Source: Ischnura elegans
Taxonomy: Eukaryota; Arthropoda; Insecta; Odonata; Coenagrionidae
Length of the DNA stretch: 64,000 nt
NCBI RefSeq assembly: GCF_921293095.1
Contig: NC_060248.1
Coordinates: 75,833,243-75,897,242 of the forward strand
Direction: 5' to 3'
Shown: piece by piece, positions 1-10,592 of the stretch
How positions within the stretch are numbered: position 1 is the stretch's first letter
Layout of the letters: the number at the start of each line of letters is the position of its first letter
Notes under the pieces: generated by a model
Databases searched by the model: none
What the model saw: only the letters and a program-made list of their open reading frames with translations
Told to the model about the DNA's origin: nothing
Translations under genes and position numbers: made by a program

Positions 1-2896
1 TGAAAATATATTTTCCAAATTTAGCCCAACGTTTAAAAATACATATTATAATTGTTGGTGATTTCAATGCAGACTTGTTCCGAGATACCTATTACAGCAC
101 ATTCTTGCATATTTTTATATATTCCAATGATCTTTACCTTCTACCGTTGAATGCCACTCATCATACTGAAAACAGCCACACGCTCCTCGATCTTTTCATT
201 GTTGACTGACGAGATAAAGTCTCTTCTTTTAGTCAATCTCCAGTTCCATTTCTGTCGGCCCATGATAAAATTATGGCAACTTATAAATTTAATGTTACCA
301 AAAAATCTCAGCCTCCTCTGGTTATTAGAAGTAATGCGTGTTTCAATGGTGAAACTTTCCAAGATGACTTATTGAGCATTGATTGGAAAAATGTGTGCAA
401 CTCTCTCAATGTCAATACAATGCTTCAAAGCTTCAACTCTGTTTTCCATGAGTGCCTTGAGCGTCATGCTCCAAAACGACTCATACAGCCTAAGTGTTCC
501 AGAGCTCCATGGTTTACCCCAGCAATAAAGGAGCGAATCAAAGAAAGAGATAGACTTAGACGCAATTTCATTCGGACGAAAAATCCTGCCTATTACCAAT
601 TATTTGTCATACAACGCAACCTTGTGAAAAAGTCCTTGATGAACTCAAAAAGAGAGTACTACACAAATGCGCTCTCTAAACCAGCCTATCCCAATGCACT
701 CTGGAAAAAACTTAAAAACCTGGGACTCATTAGAAAACCGGACAATTCAATCGTAAGTGGGCTCTCTCTAAATGAACTAAACAACTACTTTTCAACGAGT
801 GGTATTCCTCCCCTGAACTCAGCTGATGCTCGCCTAACAAACTTTCCTTCTCCTGTCACCTTTGTGCCTTATAACGATAAAAATTTTTACTTTAATTATG
901 TTACGCCAGACGCTCTGCCTAAGGTACTCACTGCGTCGAAATCTAATTCAGTTGGTATAGATGACATCTCTGTTAAATATTTGAAAATTGCTTCTGAAGT
1001 TGTGACTCCTGCTCTTCTTGAAATATTCAACTCTTCGCTGATGTCTGGAATTTTTCCCACACTTTGGAAATCTTCCCTTATTCGTCCGATTAAGGAAGTC
1101 AAAAGTCTGTCTTCCCCTTGTGATTACCACCCAATATCAATACTTTGCGCCATGTCTAAATGTCTTGAAAAGATAGTATTTCAACAAACTGTTGATTACC
1201 TCACAACAAATAAGTTATTTGATCCATTTCAGTCAGGTTTCCGCAAAAAATTCTCTACTCAAACGGCTTTAATCAAAGTTTCTGATGACATCAGATCTTC
1301 TATTGACAAAAAATTGTTGACCATACTGGTACTGTTCGACTTTAGCAAAGCCTTTGACTGTGTAACCATAAGTTGCTCCTACAAAAATTGAGAAATCTAA
1401 ATTTTCCCTGTTCGTCATTAAATTGGTTTAATTCATACTTAACCGGACGACGCCAATCAGTAAAAGACTCCAATGGTAATTTGTCTGAATGGGCGTCTAT
1501 CTCACATGGAGTACCTCAAGGATCAGTTCTTGGGCCATTACTGTTTTCGTTGTATGTGGGAGACCTTTCTGCATGTATCACAAAATGCAAATACATGATG
1601 TAAGCTGACGATCTCCAAATTTATATACACTGTCGCCCGCACGATTTCTCCGAAACTGTTAAATTAGTAAACGACGAAGTAACTGCTATTGTGTCATGGG
1701 CTCAACACAACTGCTTAAAAATAAATAGTAATAAAACCAAATCAATGATAATCGGCCACTCTAGGATAACTTCTAGGCTAAATATTGCCGATATGCCAAC
1801 GATTGAAGTTCAAGGAATTTCAATACCTTACACAAAGCGGCTAAAAATTTAGGGGTCATATTTAGCAATACCCTTTCATGGAAAGATCACATTTTATACG
1901 TGTCAAATAAAGTTAATGCTGCTCTTCATCAACTAAAACTACATAAAAAACTACTTCCTATCCATGTAAGAAAGCAGCTTGTCTCTACACTAATTTTTCC
2001 ACACTTCGACTACTGTTGCCTGGTGTTTCACGACCTCACAGCCGAACTTGATATTAAGCTTCAACGCCTCATGAATTCCTCAGTAAGATTCATATACAAC
2101 TCGAGAAAAGATGAACATATAACCCCCTATCTTATAAAACTCTCCTGGATGGACATTAAAACAAGAAGAAAGTTTACATTGGCCTGCTTCATGTTTTCCC
2201 TCTTTAATAATAACGAACCGCAATATATCATAGATTTCTATCCCAAGAGAACAATTTTACCAAATGTCATTACCAGAGCCGATCCGAATTATGTATCTCT
2301 ATATATCACATTATAGGTCCACGACGTTTCAAAAATCATTTACAGTTGCCGCCTCTAAATTATGGAATAGCCTCCCCATAACACTTAAGGAATCTTCATC
2401 CCTACAAGTGTTCCGCAATAGACTATACTTGATGTTAGGCAGCTCATCCTGACTGGCTGCTTGTACGTTGCATACACGTGTTTTTGTGTGTTCTCTACTG
2501 ATGTTTTTGTATACTTTTCCTACGCTTTATTTTGATTGATTTGAAAGTTGTTGTAAATGTTCATTTCTGTCGATTGTTTCAATTTATTTTTCCTTCCATT
2601 GTATTAGACTGACCTTAAAATTTTGTTATGTGTTAATTTTTGTTAATTTGTTCAAGTTGTTTTCTGCTGCACTTGTTTGACTTGAATCTTTTGTGCATGT
2701 TGGTTTCTGTTGATTGGTACAATTTATTTACTTCTGTTGTGTTTAAATTGTCTTGAAGTTTTTGTATAATCCCATTTTTTGTTAACTGGTAATATTTCAT
2801 TTGGTTAAATTTATTGCTGAGCTAAAATCTGGGTACATATAAATGTTCTAACGGATGTAAATCCGAGAATAATAAATTATATTATTATTATTATTT
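1..2896 (+). mobile_element. Decayed APE-type non-LTR retrotransposon, 5' end outside the window
   Basis: Reading starts inside the endonuclease domain: the motif VGDFNADLF is encoded near 54-80. A long open stretch at 273-1391 then covers the linker and the N-terminal half of a reverse transcriptase (motifs SVGIDDIS, FQSGFRKKFSTQTALIK, LVLFDFSKAFD). The frame then breaks. RT continues at 1373-1603 (HGVPQGSVLGPLLFSLYV). At 1601-1615 the catalytic box reads stop-ADD where YADD or FADD is expected, so the active site is interrupted by a TAA codon. C-terminal sequence resumes at 1900-2452. The 3' end is an AT-rich untranslated tail closing in an ATT microsatellite near 2868-2896. The motifs fit the CR1/Jockey group; the exact clade is an inference I cannot settle. 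The element is not functional. Confidence 0.85.
2868..2896 (+). repeat. ATT microsatellite, 3' tail of the non-LTR element
   Basis: AATAAATTATATTATTATT-type repeat at the 3' end of the element covering 1-2896. Short-unit tails of this kind mark the reverse-transcription start of many CR1-group elements. Confidence 0.7.
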
Positions 2897-3152
2897 CGAA
2901 GAAATTGGCCAGGACATGAAACGTGAAAAAATATTTTGTTCCGATCTCAAAAATGTATATTGGGCAATAATTGAAATAATGGGACTCGGTACATATTTAT
3001 AAAAATATTGAAATGTGCCCCCCACAAACTTTCCTAAGTTAAGTTGAGTTGAGTTGAGCTGCTCAAAATAATGAAATTCTTTTGGTATTGCTAGGAGGGA
3101 GAGCTGTTTCTGGTACAGTTGATGCATTTTGTCAATTTAAACACAGCACCAC
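2897..3152. other. Unassigned spacer
   Basis: AT-rich sequence between two retrotransposons. No coding or repeat signal seen. Confidence 0.5.
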
Positions 3153-3164
3153 ACAGTGAGGAGT
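3153..3164. repeat. Target-site duplication of the RTE-like element, left copy
   Basis: ACAGTGAGGAGT, identical to 9967-9978. It directly abuts the microsatellite tail of the element. Confidence 0.85.
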
Positions 3165-3191
3165 CATCATCATCATCACTGGTCAACAATC

Positions 3192-3743
3192 CTAGGATTG
3201 GTTTGACGCAGCTCTGCACTCAGTTATCCTATCAGCTAATCTTTTCACTCCTACGTATTTCTTCTCTTTCACATCTCTCTTTACTTGTTCCATATATTTT
3301 GTTCGGGGTCTTCCTTTTCCATTCTTGCCTTCCACTTGTCCTTCGACGATTGTCTTCATCAGGCCATCATGTCTCAAGATGTGGCCTATAAGGTTGTTCC
3401 GTCTTCTTATTAAGGTTTTCATGAGGCTTCTCTTCTCTCCTACCCTTCTTAGGACTTCCTCGTTACTAACTCGGTCGATCCATTTGATTTTCATCATTCT
3501 TCTGTAGCACCACATTTCAAAGGCCTCTATCCTTGCTTTCTCCGCTGCGGTCATTGTCCATGCCTCACTTCCGTTTAGGAGCATACTCCAGATGTAGGTT
3601 CTTATAAATTGTTTCTTTACTTCTCTATTTAAGTTTCCCACTGTAAGCAGGTCTCCCTTTTGGTGGAATGCTCTCTTCGCCTGGGCTATTCTGCTGATAA
3701 TTTCTTTCTTGCTTCTCCCGTCACTAGTTATCTTGCTTCCCAA
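3192..3743 (-). pseudogene. C-terminal domain of the RTE-like element
   Basis: The 183-residue frame holds the conserved C-terminal part of this family: GSKITSDGRSKKEI, IWSMLLNGSEAWTMTAAEK, MWCYRRMMKIKWIDRVSNEE, NLIGHILRHDGLMKTIVEG and GKGRPRTKYMEQVKRDV. It overlaps the RT frame by 20 bp in a different phase, so translation of a complete protein would need a frameshift. The plus-strand copy at 34890-35285 encodes the same segment with few differences. Confidence 0.85.
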
Positions 3744-4677
3744 ATAACATCATTACCCTACCCATATTAACCAGAATATTTTTCAAATCCTTCTCTGTTT
3801 CTGCTATAACGGCTATGTCATTGGCAAATCTTAGCATGCTAATTTTTTCTTCATGGATATTCACTCCCAATTCCTTTTCTTTGATTTCATTAATGGCTTT
3901 TTCAATGTAAACGTTGAAAATTATGGATGACAATGTACAGCCTTGTCGCACTCCTTTCTTAATTCTTGCTTCTTCACAGCTGGGCCCTGATTTTATCACC
4001 GCTACTTGGTTTTTGTATAAACTATGGATGATTCTTCTGTCATTATAAAGAACCCTAATTTCCTTTAGGATTCCAAGCATTGTGCTCCAATCCACGTTTT
4101 CAAATGCTTTCTCTAAGTCCACAAACGCAACGAATGTTGGCTTGTTCTTTTCCATTCTCTTTTCTATGAGCAGTCTTAGGGCCAATATTGCTTCCCTTGT
4201 GCCTTTGTTTTTTCTGAATCCAAATTGGTCCTCATCCAAGTACTCTTCTGCTTTTCGTTCTATTCTTCTATAGATGATCCTTGTCAGTATCTTTGACGCA
4301 TGTGTAGTAAGGCTTATGGTCCTAAAATCTTCGCACTTCTCCGCTCTTTTCTTCTTAGGAATAGGGATTATAATGTTCCTCTCGAAATCCTTTGGTATTT
4401 CACCTGTCGTATACATTTCACTAATGATTTTGTATAGCTGGTTCAACGTCTTCTCTCCTGAGTTTTTAATTAGTTCAGCAGGAATGTCATCAATGCCAGA
4501 CGCTTTATTTATCCTGAGGTCTCTTACAGCCGCATCAAATTCCGATCTTAAAATTGGGGCTCCCATGTCATCGGCATCCACTTCCCTCTCGTTTTCGATA
4601 GCATTCGTTCTGATGAGACTTCCTTTGTACAAATCTTCCAGATTCCTTCCATCTCTTCCCTTTTTCTTCGTTTTCAA
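3724..4677 (-). pseudogene. Reverse transcriptase domain of the RTE-like element, catalytic Asp lost
   Basis: The 317-residue frame contains RT motifs in order: INKASGIDDIPAELIK, KKRAEKCEDFRTISLT, LDEDQFGFRKNKGTREAI, FVAFVDLEKAFENVDW, KKGVRQGCTLSSIIFNVYIE and MLRFANDIAVIAETEKDL. The catalytic box reads FAND where FADD is the family norm, so one of the two essential aspartates is replaced by Asn. The frame ends at 3724 and the C-terminal domain continues in another frame (3192-3743), indicating a frameshift. The apparent start at 4677 is only an internal Met; the upstream coding part lies beyond the hAT insertion. Confidence 0.88.
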
Positions 4678-4714
4678 TCAATAGTTCTCCGTTTTTGTCC
4701 CTAAGGGTATTACA

Positions 4715-7700
4715 TAGAGATGGGTCGAATAGCAGATTTCTCGAATTCGAATATTAAATCATTGCTCGAATATTCGAATACCTCGAATTTCGAATACCTC
4801 GAATTTCGAATACTAAATGATGAATGCTGGATTATTTGACTCGGTTGCCTATGCAGCAGGCAACACAAGATTTTGGGGAGTAATTTTGATTTCCTTTAAA
4901 TGATTCAAACAGGAATTTAGCTGATTAATGAATATTTTAATTTTATGGAAACAATTAATAATATAATTAATTCAACTAACATCGCTTTGCCCCCACTCCT
5001 GCTGCCAAGTGCTAGCTGACAATCTGAGGCATTTTGCAAAATACAAGCTCTTTTCCACCGGATTTTCTCCAATTATTTTCAGTCCATCTTTCGGAGTTCT
5101 CATGAGATAAGAAGATGAATTGGAATTGCTATCAGGGAGAAAACAAATATTCTGAGAAAATATCCCTTCGTCTGTGACTGTAACAATAAATATTTATAGC
5201 ACCACTCATAAATTGTAACTTGATATATGTTTTCGGAAAAAAATACCTCATCAACTTCGGAGAAGCTCTGCTGCTCATATCGAGTTTCGCCAGAATGCTA
5301 AGTCTCCGTCCTATTTTGACATTTATTTCTTTGCGTAAAATGCTTAAATAAACTCAGAAATACGTCGTGTTTGGTCTTATTCCTTTTGAAATTACGCGCA
5401 CATTACTAATATTTAAATTCAATAAAGGTGTAACATCAATTGACGAAAGTCATTCTTAGACACCTTTTGTGCTAATTAGCACATTAATTTTTGTATTGAT
5501 GTTTGGAACTCTAAAAGTTATAAAAGAAAACAAATCAGTGAATTTGATTTTATCCAACAATATGCCATTTAAGTTGAACATTCCAATTTGTCTTCTACGA
5601 TTTGAGGGAGCTTGCAAATTCAATAAATGCACATATCTATAGCATCCTGGGTCTTTCTGCAGTATTTTCTCAATATTGTAATCAAGTAATTTACAATACT
5701 TATTTTGGATCCATTCAAGGGTATATATGTGTGTATGAAAATGTGGGTTAAAAATTCATAAAACCTTGGCACGAGATTGTAAATAAAAAAATAATTAACA
5801 CCTTTCTATCAGGATTACTTTCGAGTGTTACTACGAAATTAACGAAATGTAATTAGCTTATATTATAACAAATATCACCGTAACAAATGATAATAACAGC
5901 AACGAAAAAAGCTTTCATTTTTTAACCATTCACGAGCATATTAACAGCGACGTTAAATCGTCGTGGCAACATGCTACACACTAGCACTCATATACTTGAT
6001 TCTCCAAAATATCAATTGAAAAATCCGGACCAAATAGCCCAATAAAGTCACCAATTGACGCCCAAAATTATAACACAAATAAATCTCCCGGCAAACATAT
6101 GAATTGCGTCGAATAACGGCTCTACTTGTGGTAATTAAACCACACGGATGAGCAATAATGAATTAAGAGCCAATAAAAACTCAGTGGATGAAACAGTAGA
6201 ATATTTTATATTTTAGCAATGGCTAAGAAAAAGGAAGGCTGACAATGAACCTTCGGCCATTTTCATGACGCCACGACCTCAGGGAAAGCAACACATTTGT
6301 AAAGTTAACTACGTATGATAAATAAATGTGAATCGAAATCGAAGCAAATTGAAACCATAGAATCAGCCAAGAACCTTAACATAGTTACTTAAAGGGTACT
6401 TGGAATTTTGACGCTCAAAGATTTATGAAAAATATACCTATCACCGGACGAAGATAGCGTCGAAGTGGAACCGAAGACGAATACCGCCGAATCCCAGCTG
6501 TATATTAAGTATTTATATCACACAGATGAGAAATTATAAATTTAGATCCAATAAAAATCCCAAGGATAACAGAATAGAATATGAATAATAGAACTACAAA
6601 TGCGCTATTACCTAATGGCGTCCTTCGGCCATTTTCATGACATCACGAACCTCACGGTAGAGGTCACATTTATAAGATTACGTATGGCAAACAAATGTAA
6701 GTCGCATAAAAAATTGATAACTCACCTTTTTATGAAAGCAGCAAGGAGCAGTAGACGGCAGAGGTTGCAATATTAGCGCGTTGTGGTACCTGAGGTTTTA
6801 TCGTTGCATCTTGCGTCCTTGTCCTTGTGTTTATCCAGCGACACGGAGCGCCACACACGGTGCTAACAAGAACTCATAGTCCAACATGTCTGCTACCATC
6901 AGCATCACGAAATATCAGAAATATCACGAAAAACATTATCTTCTTTTATTGTAAAAAGAATTATGCGCCAATATTAAGTACGCTCATCAATTTACATCTG
7001 AAACAATATTTATCAAGGTGGCAATTTTTGAAAGGACGATCCAGTCATTTGATCAAGTCACGGACGTATTTAAATAAATATATTTTTAAAATTATACATT
7101 TGCCTATCTGGAAGCACGCAAGCAATTTAAAAAACATAAAAATTATGGCATGAATGGATTTCATTACGAAAGTATAGCAAAATGTGCGTTTAAATGTAGA
7201 ATACTTCTATACACGGGATTTATTATGATAATATCCGAGTTTTATTTTTACACCGCATTTACACCAAAAAAACACGTGTACATAACTTCTCGGTGCTGTC
7301 TGGGAATAGATGACTCATGCAGCGGTTGACCTCCACAGAAATGGGGAACTTCCAAGCTGGTAGGAAAAAAAGGTCAGTGGGGGAGAAAAGGGAGGGCCTG
7401 AAACACGTTTCTATTATTCTCGTGTAACTTGGTTTTTTTTTCGAAGCCAAGGTCTTCGTAATATGATCCCTGCGCGAGCTCTGACCTTTTTTTTCGAAGA
7501 AGAGGAAAGCCACAGAGGGGGGCTAGTACTGAATTGAGAGGGATACCGGATCTTGGGAAATGCGCTAATATAAGTATCCCGCGGTACTCACACAGCAGTT
7601 GACCTCCAGAAATGGGGAACTTCGAAGCAGGTAGCCAGAAAAAGGTCAGTGGGTGAGAAAAGGGGGGAGGGCGTGAAACACGTTTTTATTGTTCTCGTAA

Positions 7701-8209
7701 CTCGATATTTTTTTCGGAGCAGGGGTCTTCGTAATGCGATCCCTGCGCGAGCTGGGACCTTTTGTTTGATTTCGGAGAAGAGGAAAGCGTCAGAGTGGTT
7801 GAGGCAAGTGCTGAATGGAGGGGGATAGCGGATCGTGGGAAATGCCCTAAGGTTGCTATCCCACGGCACTGAGGTTCTCCTGGTGGGGGGAATCGGGGAT
7901 TTTCGGATTTTTTCACCGACCATTTTCGGTTCCCCTCGTCGAACTCTTTTCACCGCTAAAATCCACGAATTTGATGTAATTCGTCAACTTGCGTAAAACG
8001 GCGCTGTGAGCACTAAATGACTACATATCTCTACATTTTTCCGAGTCAACTACCAACGACGTACGTGCGATAGTGTATGACGCGAAATTCAAAGTATTCG
8101 AGGTATTCGAGGCGGTACTTTTCGCATAACTATTCGAAACCTCGAATATCGAATACTAACTAATATTAGAGGTATTCGAGTATTCGCGGATACTATTCGC
8201 ACATCTCTA
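4715..8209. mobile_element. Non-autonomous hAT element, copy 1 (TCGAATA family)
   Basis: The left end reads TAGAGATGGGTCGAATAG and the right end is the inverse of TAGAGATGTGCGAATAG. Both are flanked by the 8-bp duplication GTATTACA (4707-4714 and 8210-8217). An 8-bp duplication and TAGRGATG termini are hAT hallmarks. Just inside both ends are iterated TCGAATATTCGAA-type palindromes. At 3495 bp it contains no recognisable transposase. A segment of about 270 bp is tandemly repeated near 7320-7860 and accounts for the minus-strand open frames there. It sits inside the RTE-like element, so it is the younger insertion. Confidence 0.9.
7320..7860. repeat. Internal tandem duplication of about 272 bp in hAT copy 1
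   Basis: The segment beginning with GTTGACCTCC and GAAATGGGGAACTTC occurs at about 7321 and again at about 7593. Both units carry CGAAG...GTCTTCGTAAT and GATCCCTGCGCGAGCT. Related sequence recurs, in various orientations, at 44235-44770, 15690-16020 and 62190-62500. Confidence 0.75.
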
Positions 8210-8210
8210 G

Positions 8211-8715
8211 TATTACATCTTACGCCCCTTTCCTTAAAGTGGTTCCTCACCATCCTATAAGCGGCCTCTACTTTTCTATGTTTAAGATTGTTTTGCACAT
8301 CTTCGCAAATGCTTTTCATCCACGTTTCTCTAGCCTTCCGCGCTTTACGACATATTTCGTTCCTTATTCTCTTGTAACGATTCTGTCCTTTCTCTGTTTT
8401 TGCAGCCTTGTATTTTCTTCTTTCTTCAATGAGATCTAATACTTCCTGCGTGATCCATGTTTTTTTCATAACGACTCTTCTTTTACCAAGAACTTCCTCA
8501 GCTGCCGCCTGCAGACCACTTCTAATGGTTTTCCAACTCTCTTCCATTGGTTTGTTGGTCGTATCCTCCCCTATTTTATTTTCTACAGCCTCTTTAAAAG
8601 CCAGTTGATGCTGAACCTCTCTCAATTTTTCAACCTGCCATATGTATTTCACGGCTTTCTTCAACTTCTTAAATTTAAGGTGGCATTTCATCATAACTAG
8701 GTAAGTTATGGTCAC
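8211..8715 (-). pseudogene. Endonuclease-RT linker region of the RTE-like element
   Basis: An open frame carries the charged, helical linker typical of this family (for example SWKTIRSGLQAAAEEVLGK followed by many Lys/Arg residues). It is one frame away from the endonuclease reading frame, so a frameshift separates them. The element's coding sequence stops at the hAT insertion point (8210-8217) and resumes at 4706 and below. The open frame itself runs on into hAT sequence, but that extension is not part of the protein. Confidence 0.75.
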
Positions 8716-8812
8716 TATCGATATCTGCCCCTGGATAACTTTTGCAGTCCTTCACCTGGTTCCTGAATCTTTGTTTCACTAGAATGTAGTCGATTTGGAA
8801 TCTTCTACGGTC

Positions 8813-9517
8813 TCATGGCATCTTCCACGTGTATCTTCTTCGCAGGGGATTTTTGAATAAAGTGTTGGCAACCACTAGCCTATGCTCTGTGCAGAATTCA
8901 AGTAGCCTTTCTCCTCTTTCATTTCGGTTACCCAACCCATATTTCCCAGTTATTATTCCGTCTTGACCTTCGCTGAGGACGGCGTTCCAGTCACCTAAAA
9001 TAATAAGATTTTCTTCCCCTCTTACCTGCTTGATAACTTCCGCTATATCTTGGTAGACATCTTCTACTTCTTCGTCTTCATAATCTGACGTAGGCATGTA
9101 AACTTGTACCACTACAGTAGCTACGGGTTTAGTATCTATCTTCACCATTACTATCCTTTCATTAAACTGCAGGTAGCTTTTAACACGCATCCTGGCGCTC
9201 TTTCTAAGCATTATGCCTACTCCAGCACTACCATTTAGCGATCCCGTGTGTATCATTCTGTAGCTTCCACTCCAAAAGTCTCCTTCCTGGGGCCACTTCA
9301 TTTCGCTGATGCCTAATACATCGAGGTTCATTCTTCGCATCTCCACCTTCGAGTTCTCTAGCTTACCGCAGGTACGAAGTGATCTGACGTTCCATGTTCC
9401 TATCCGTAACATTCTATCTCGTTTGACCGATGTACCCTCTCGAGTAGTCCCCGCCCGGAGATCCGAATGGGGGACTAGTTTACCTCCGGAATATTTTACC
9501 CGAGAGAATTCCATCAT
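8813..9517 (-). pseudogene. APE endonuclease domain of the RTE-like element, broken by a stop codon
   Basis: The protein shows the APE-type series LRIGTWNVRSL, LDVLGISEMKW, GVGIML, VVQVYMPTSDYE and ILGDWNAVL. The frame ends after RRRYTWKMP at a TGA (8813-8815). The same frame goes on beyond it with RRRFQIDYILVKQRFRNQ and reaches the catalytic SDHN motif near 8710-8725, so a single nonsense change interrupts the domain before its last catalytic histidine. A frameshift follows immediately after SDHN. The start is the first Met of the open frame; an upstream start cannot be excluded. Confidence 0.85.
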
Positions 9518-9966
9518 GTCATTATATAAATTGAGTGGAGTAGCTGTGACTCCTCAGGATGATAATGGTGGTTTCCCCTTGCCTTCCACATCGCAGTACT
9601 ACAGCCGTTAAAATAAATGTTACCACGCCCGTAGTGGAATGTGTGTCGCTTTACCGACCAGTATGGTCTCCACCTTCGCACATGTGAAGAAGAGCTGCTG
9701 CCCTCTCCCCCGGGTGATGAGAGGCATAATTGTTGGCGGCCCCCAGTCGCCAAGTCACGGTATCTTCATTGGTTTTGGTATCTTTTAAATGGTCTACCTT
9801 ACCCAAGGGTAGCCCAATACCCCCTCAGAATACCGCCGCTTTTTGTCCACGACTGCTTATCCGACGAGAGAACTCGCTTATCCCGCAGCTAACCTCTATA
9901 TCTAAATGTCGACCCACCATCCGCAACCCGGTGGACGCACTCGGTGGCTTTAAGCTCAGCCACGAG

Positions 9967-9978
9967 ACAGTGAGGAGT
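9967..9978. repeat. Target-site duplication of the RTE-like element, right copy
   Basis: ACAGTGAGGAGT, identical to 3153-3164. It marks the 5' end of the minus-strand element at 9966. Confidence 0.85.
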
Positions 9979-10380
9979 ACACACCTAAAAAGGAGATGCG
10001 TGGTATAAGCTGAATTCTATTTCAAAACTCAAGAAGTGACAAATCTTCAAAGGCCAAAATTAACTTTGTAGCACCAAATCTATTCAGGAAAGATGCTTGC
10101 AGCGTGCATGTAAAATAAAAATGTACATGGGTTATAGGAGAAAAATGAGGACCATAACTTTTTTTGGCGAATAGAGGTTTGTTGTGAAAAGATTGAATGT
10201 GTCTTCAAATTTTATTTTAATACATGATTATAATACCAAAAAATCATCAACACATGACGCCACAATAAAATTACGTAACTTTATAAAGAAGGAAAAAATA
10301 GTGGTAGGTATTTATAAATAAGGTAGTGAAAATTATAACCCTATTAAGGTAGTGAAATTGCAACCTCATCTACGATCTTT
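9979..10380. other. Spacer between the RTE-like element and the 3' end of the TMEM234-like gene
   Basis: AT-rich, with no coding signal. It includes sequence just beyond the presumed polyadenylation site of the minus-strand gene. Confidence 0.5.
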
Positions 10381-10390
10381 TATTTATTTA
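10380..10390 (-). terminator. Candidate polyadenylation signal of the TMEM234-like gene
   Basis: TTTATTTATT on the plus strand gives AATAAA on the transcribed minus strand, about 140 bp after the stop codon. Further AT-rich candidates occur nearby. Confidence 0.45.
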
Positions 10391-10524
10391 AATAACAATT
10401 TCATTAAAAAATTTATTAACAATGACAAATAATAAAATCACCAAAGAATCACCAACAATTTACTCCAAACAGCAACATATATAAATGCTTATTAATAAAT
10501 CTATCACCTTGTTCACTCACTTCC

Positions 10525-10592
10525 TCATCCAGCTTTATCCAAGCAGCATAAACTGATGCCAATAATTATGGACAGCATTCCTAACACAGTCC
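10525..10592 (-). CDS. TMEM234: TMEM234-like terminal exon 5
   Basis: 68 bp. Acceptor TTTCAG, stop TGA at 10525-10527. Encodes helix 4 (TVLGMLSIIIGISLCCLD) and the short tail KAG. Confidence 0.9.

Larger units (their letters stand above)
3165..9966 (-). mobile_element. Full-length, inactivated RTE-like non-LTR retrotransposon, split by a hAT element
   Basis: The 12-bp direct repeat ACAGTGAGGAGT occurs at 3153-3164 and 9967-9978, exactly flanking the element. Subtracting the hAT insertion at 4715-8209 leaves about 3.3 kb, the usual size of RTE-type elements. In reading order (high to low coordinates) it has a 5' leader (9966-9520), APE endonuclease, linker, reverse transcriptase, C-terminal domain, and a GATGAT microsatellite tail at 3164-3182 next to the target duplication, as expected for target-primed insertion. 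Nonsense, frameshift and active-site changes make it non-autonomous. A second, 5'-truncated copy of the same family lies at 34890-35330 on the plus strand. Confidence 0.88.

Noticed and set aside
7588-7953. Minus-strand open frames inside hAT copy 1 (and the similar ones at 44199-44817)
   Set aside because: They follow the tandem repeat units, are present on shifted frames in each unit, and have no domain motifs; they reflect repeat composition rather than genes.
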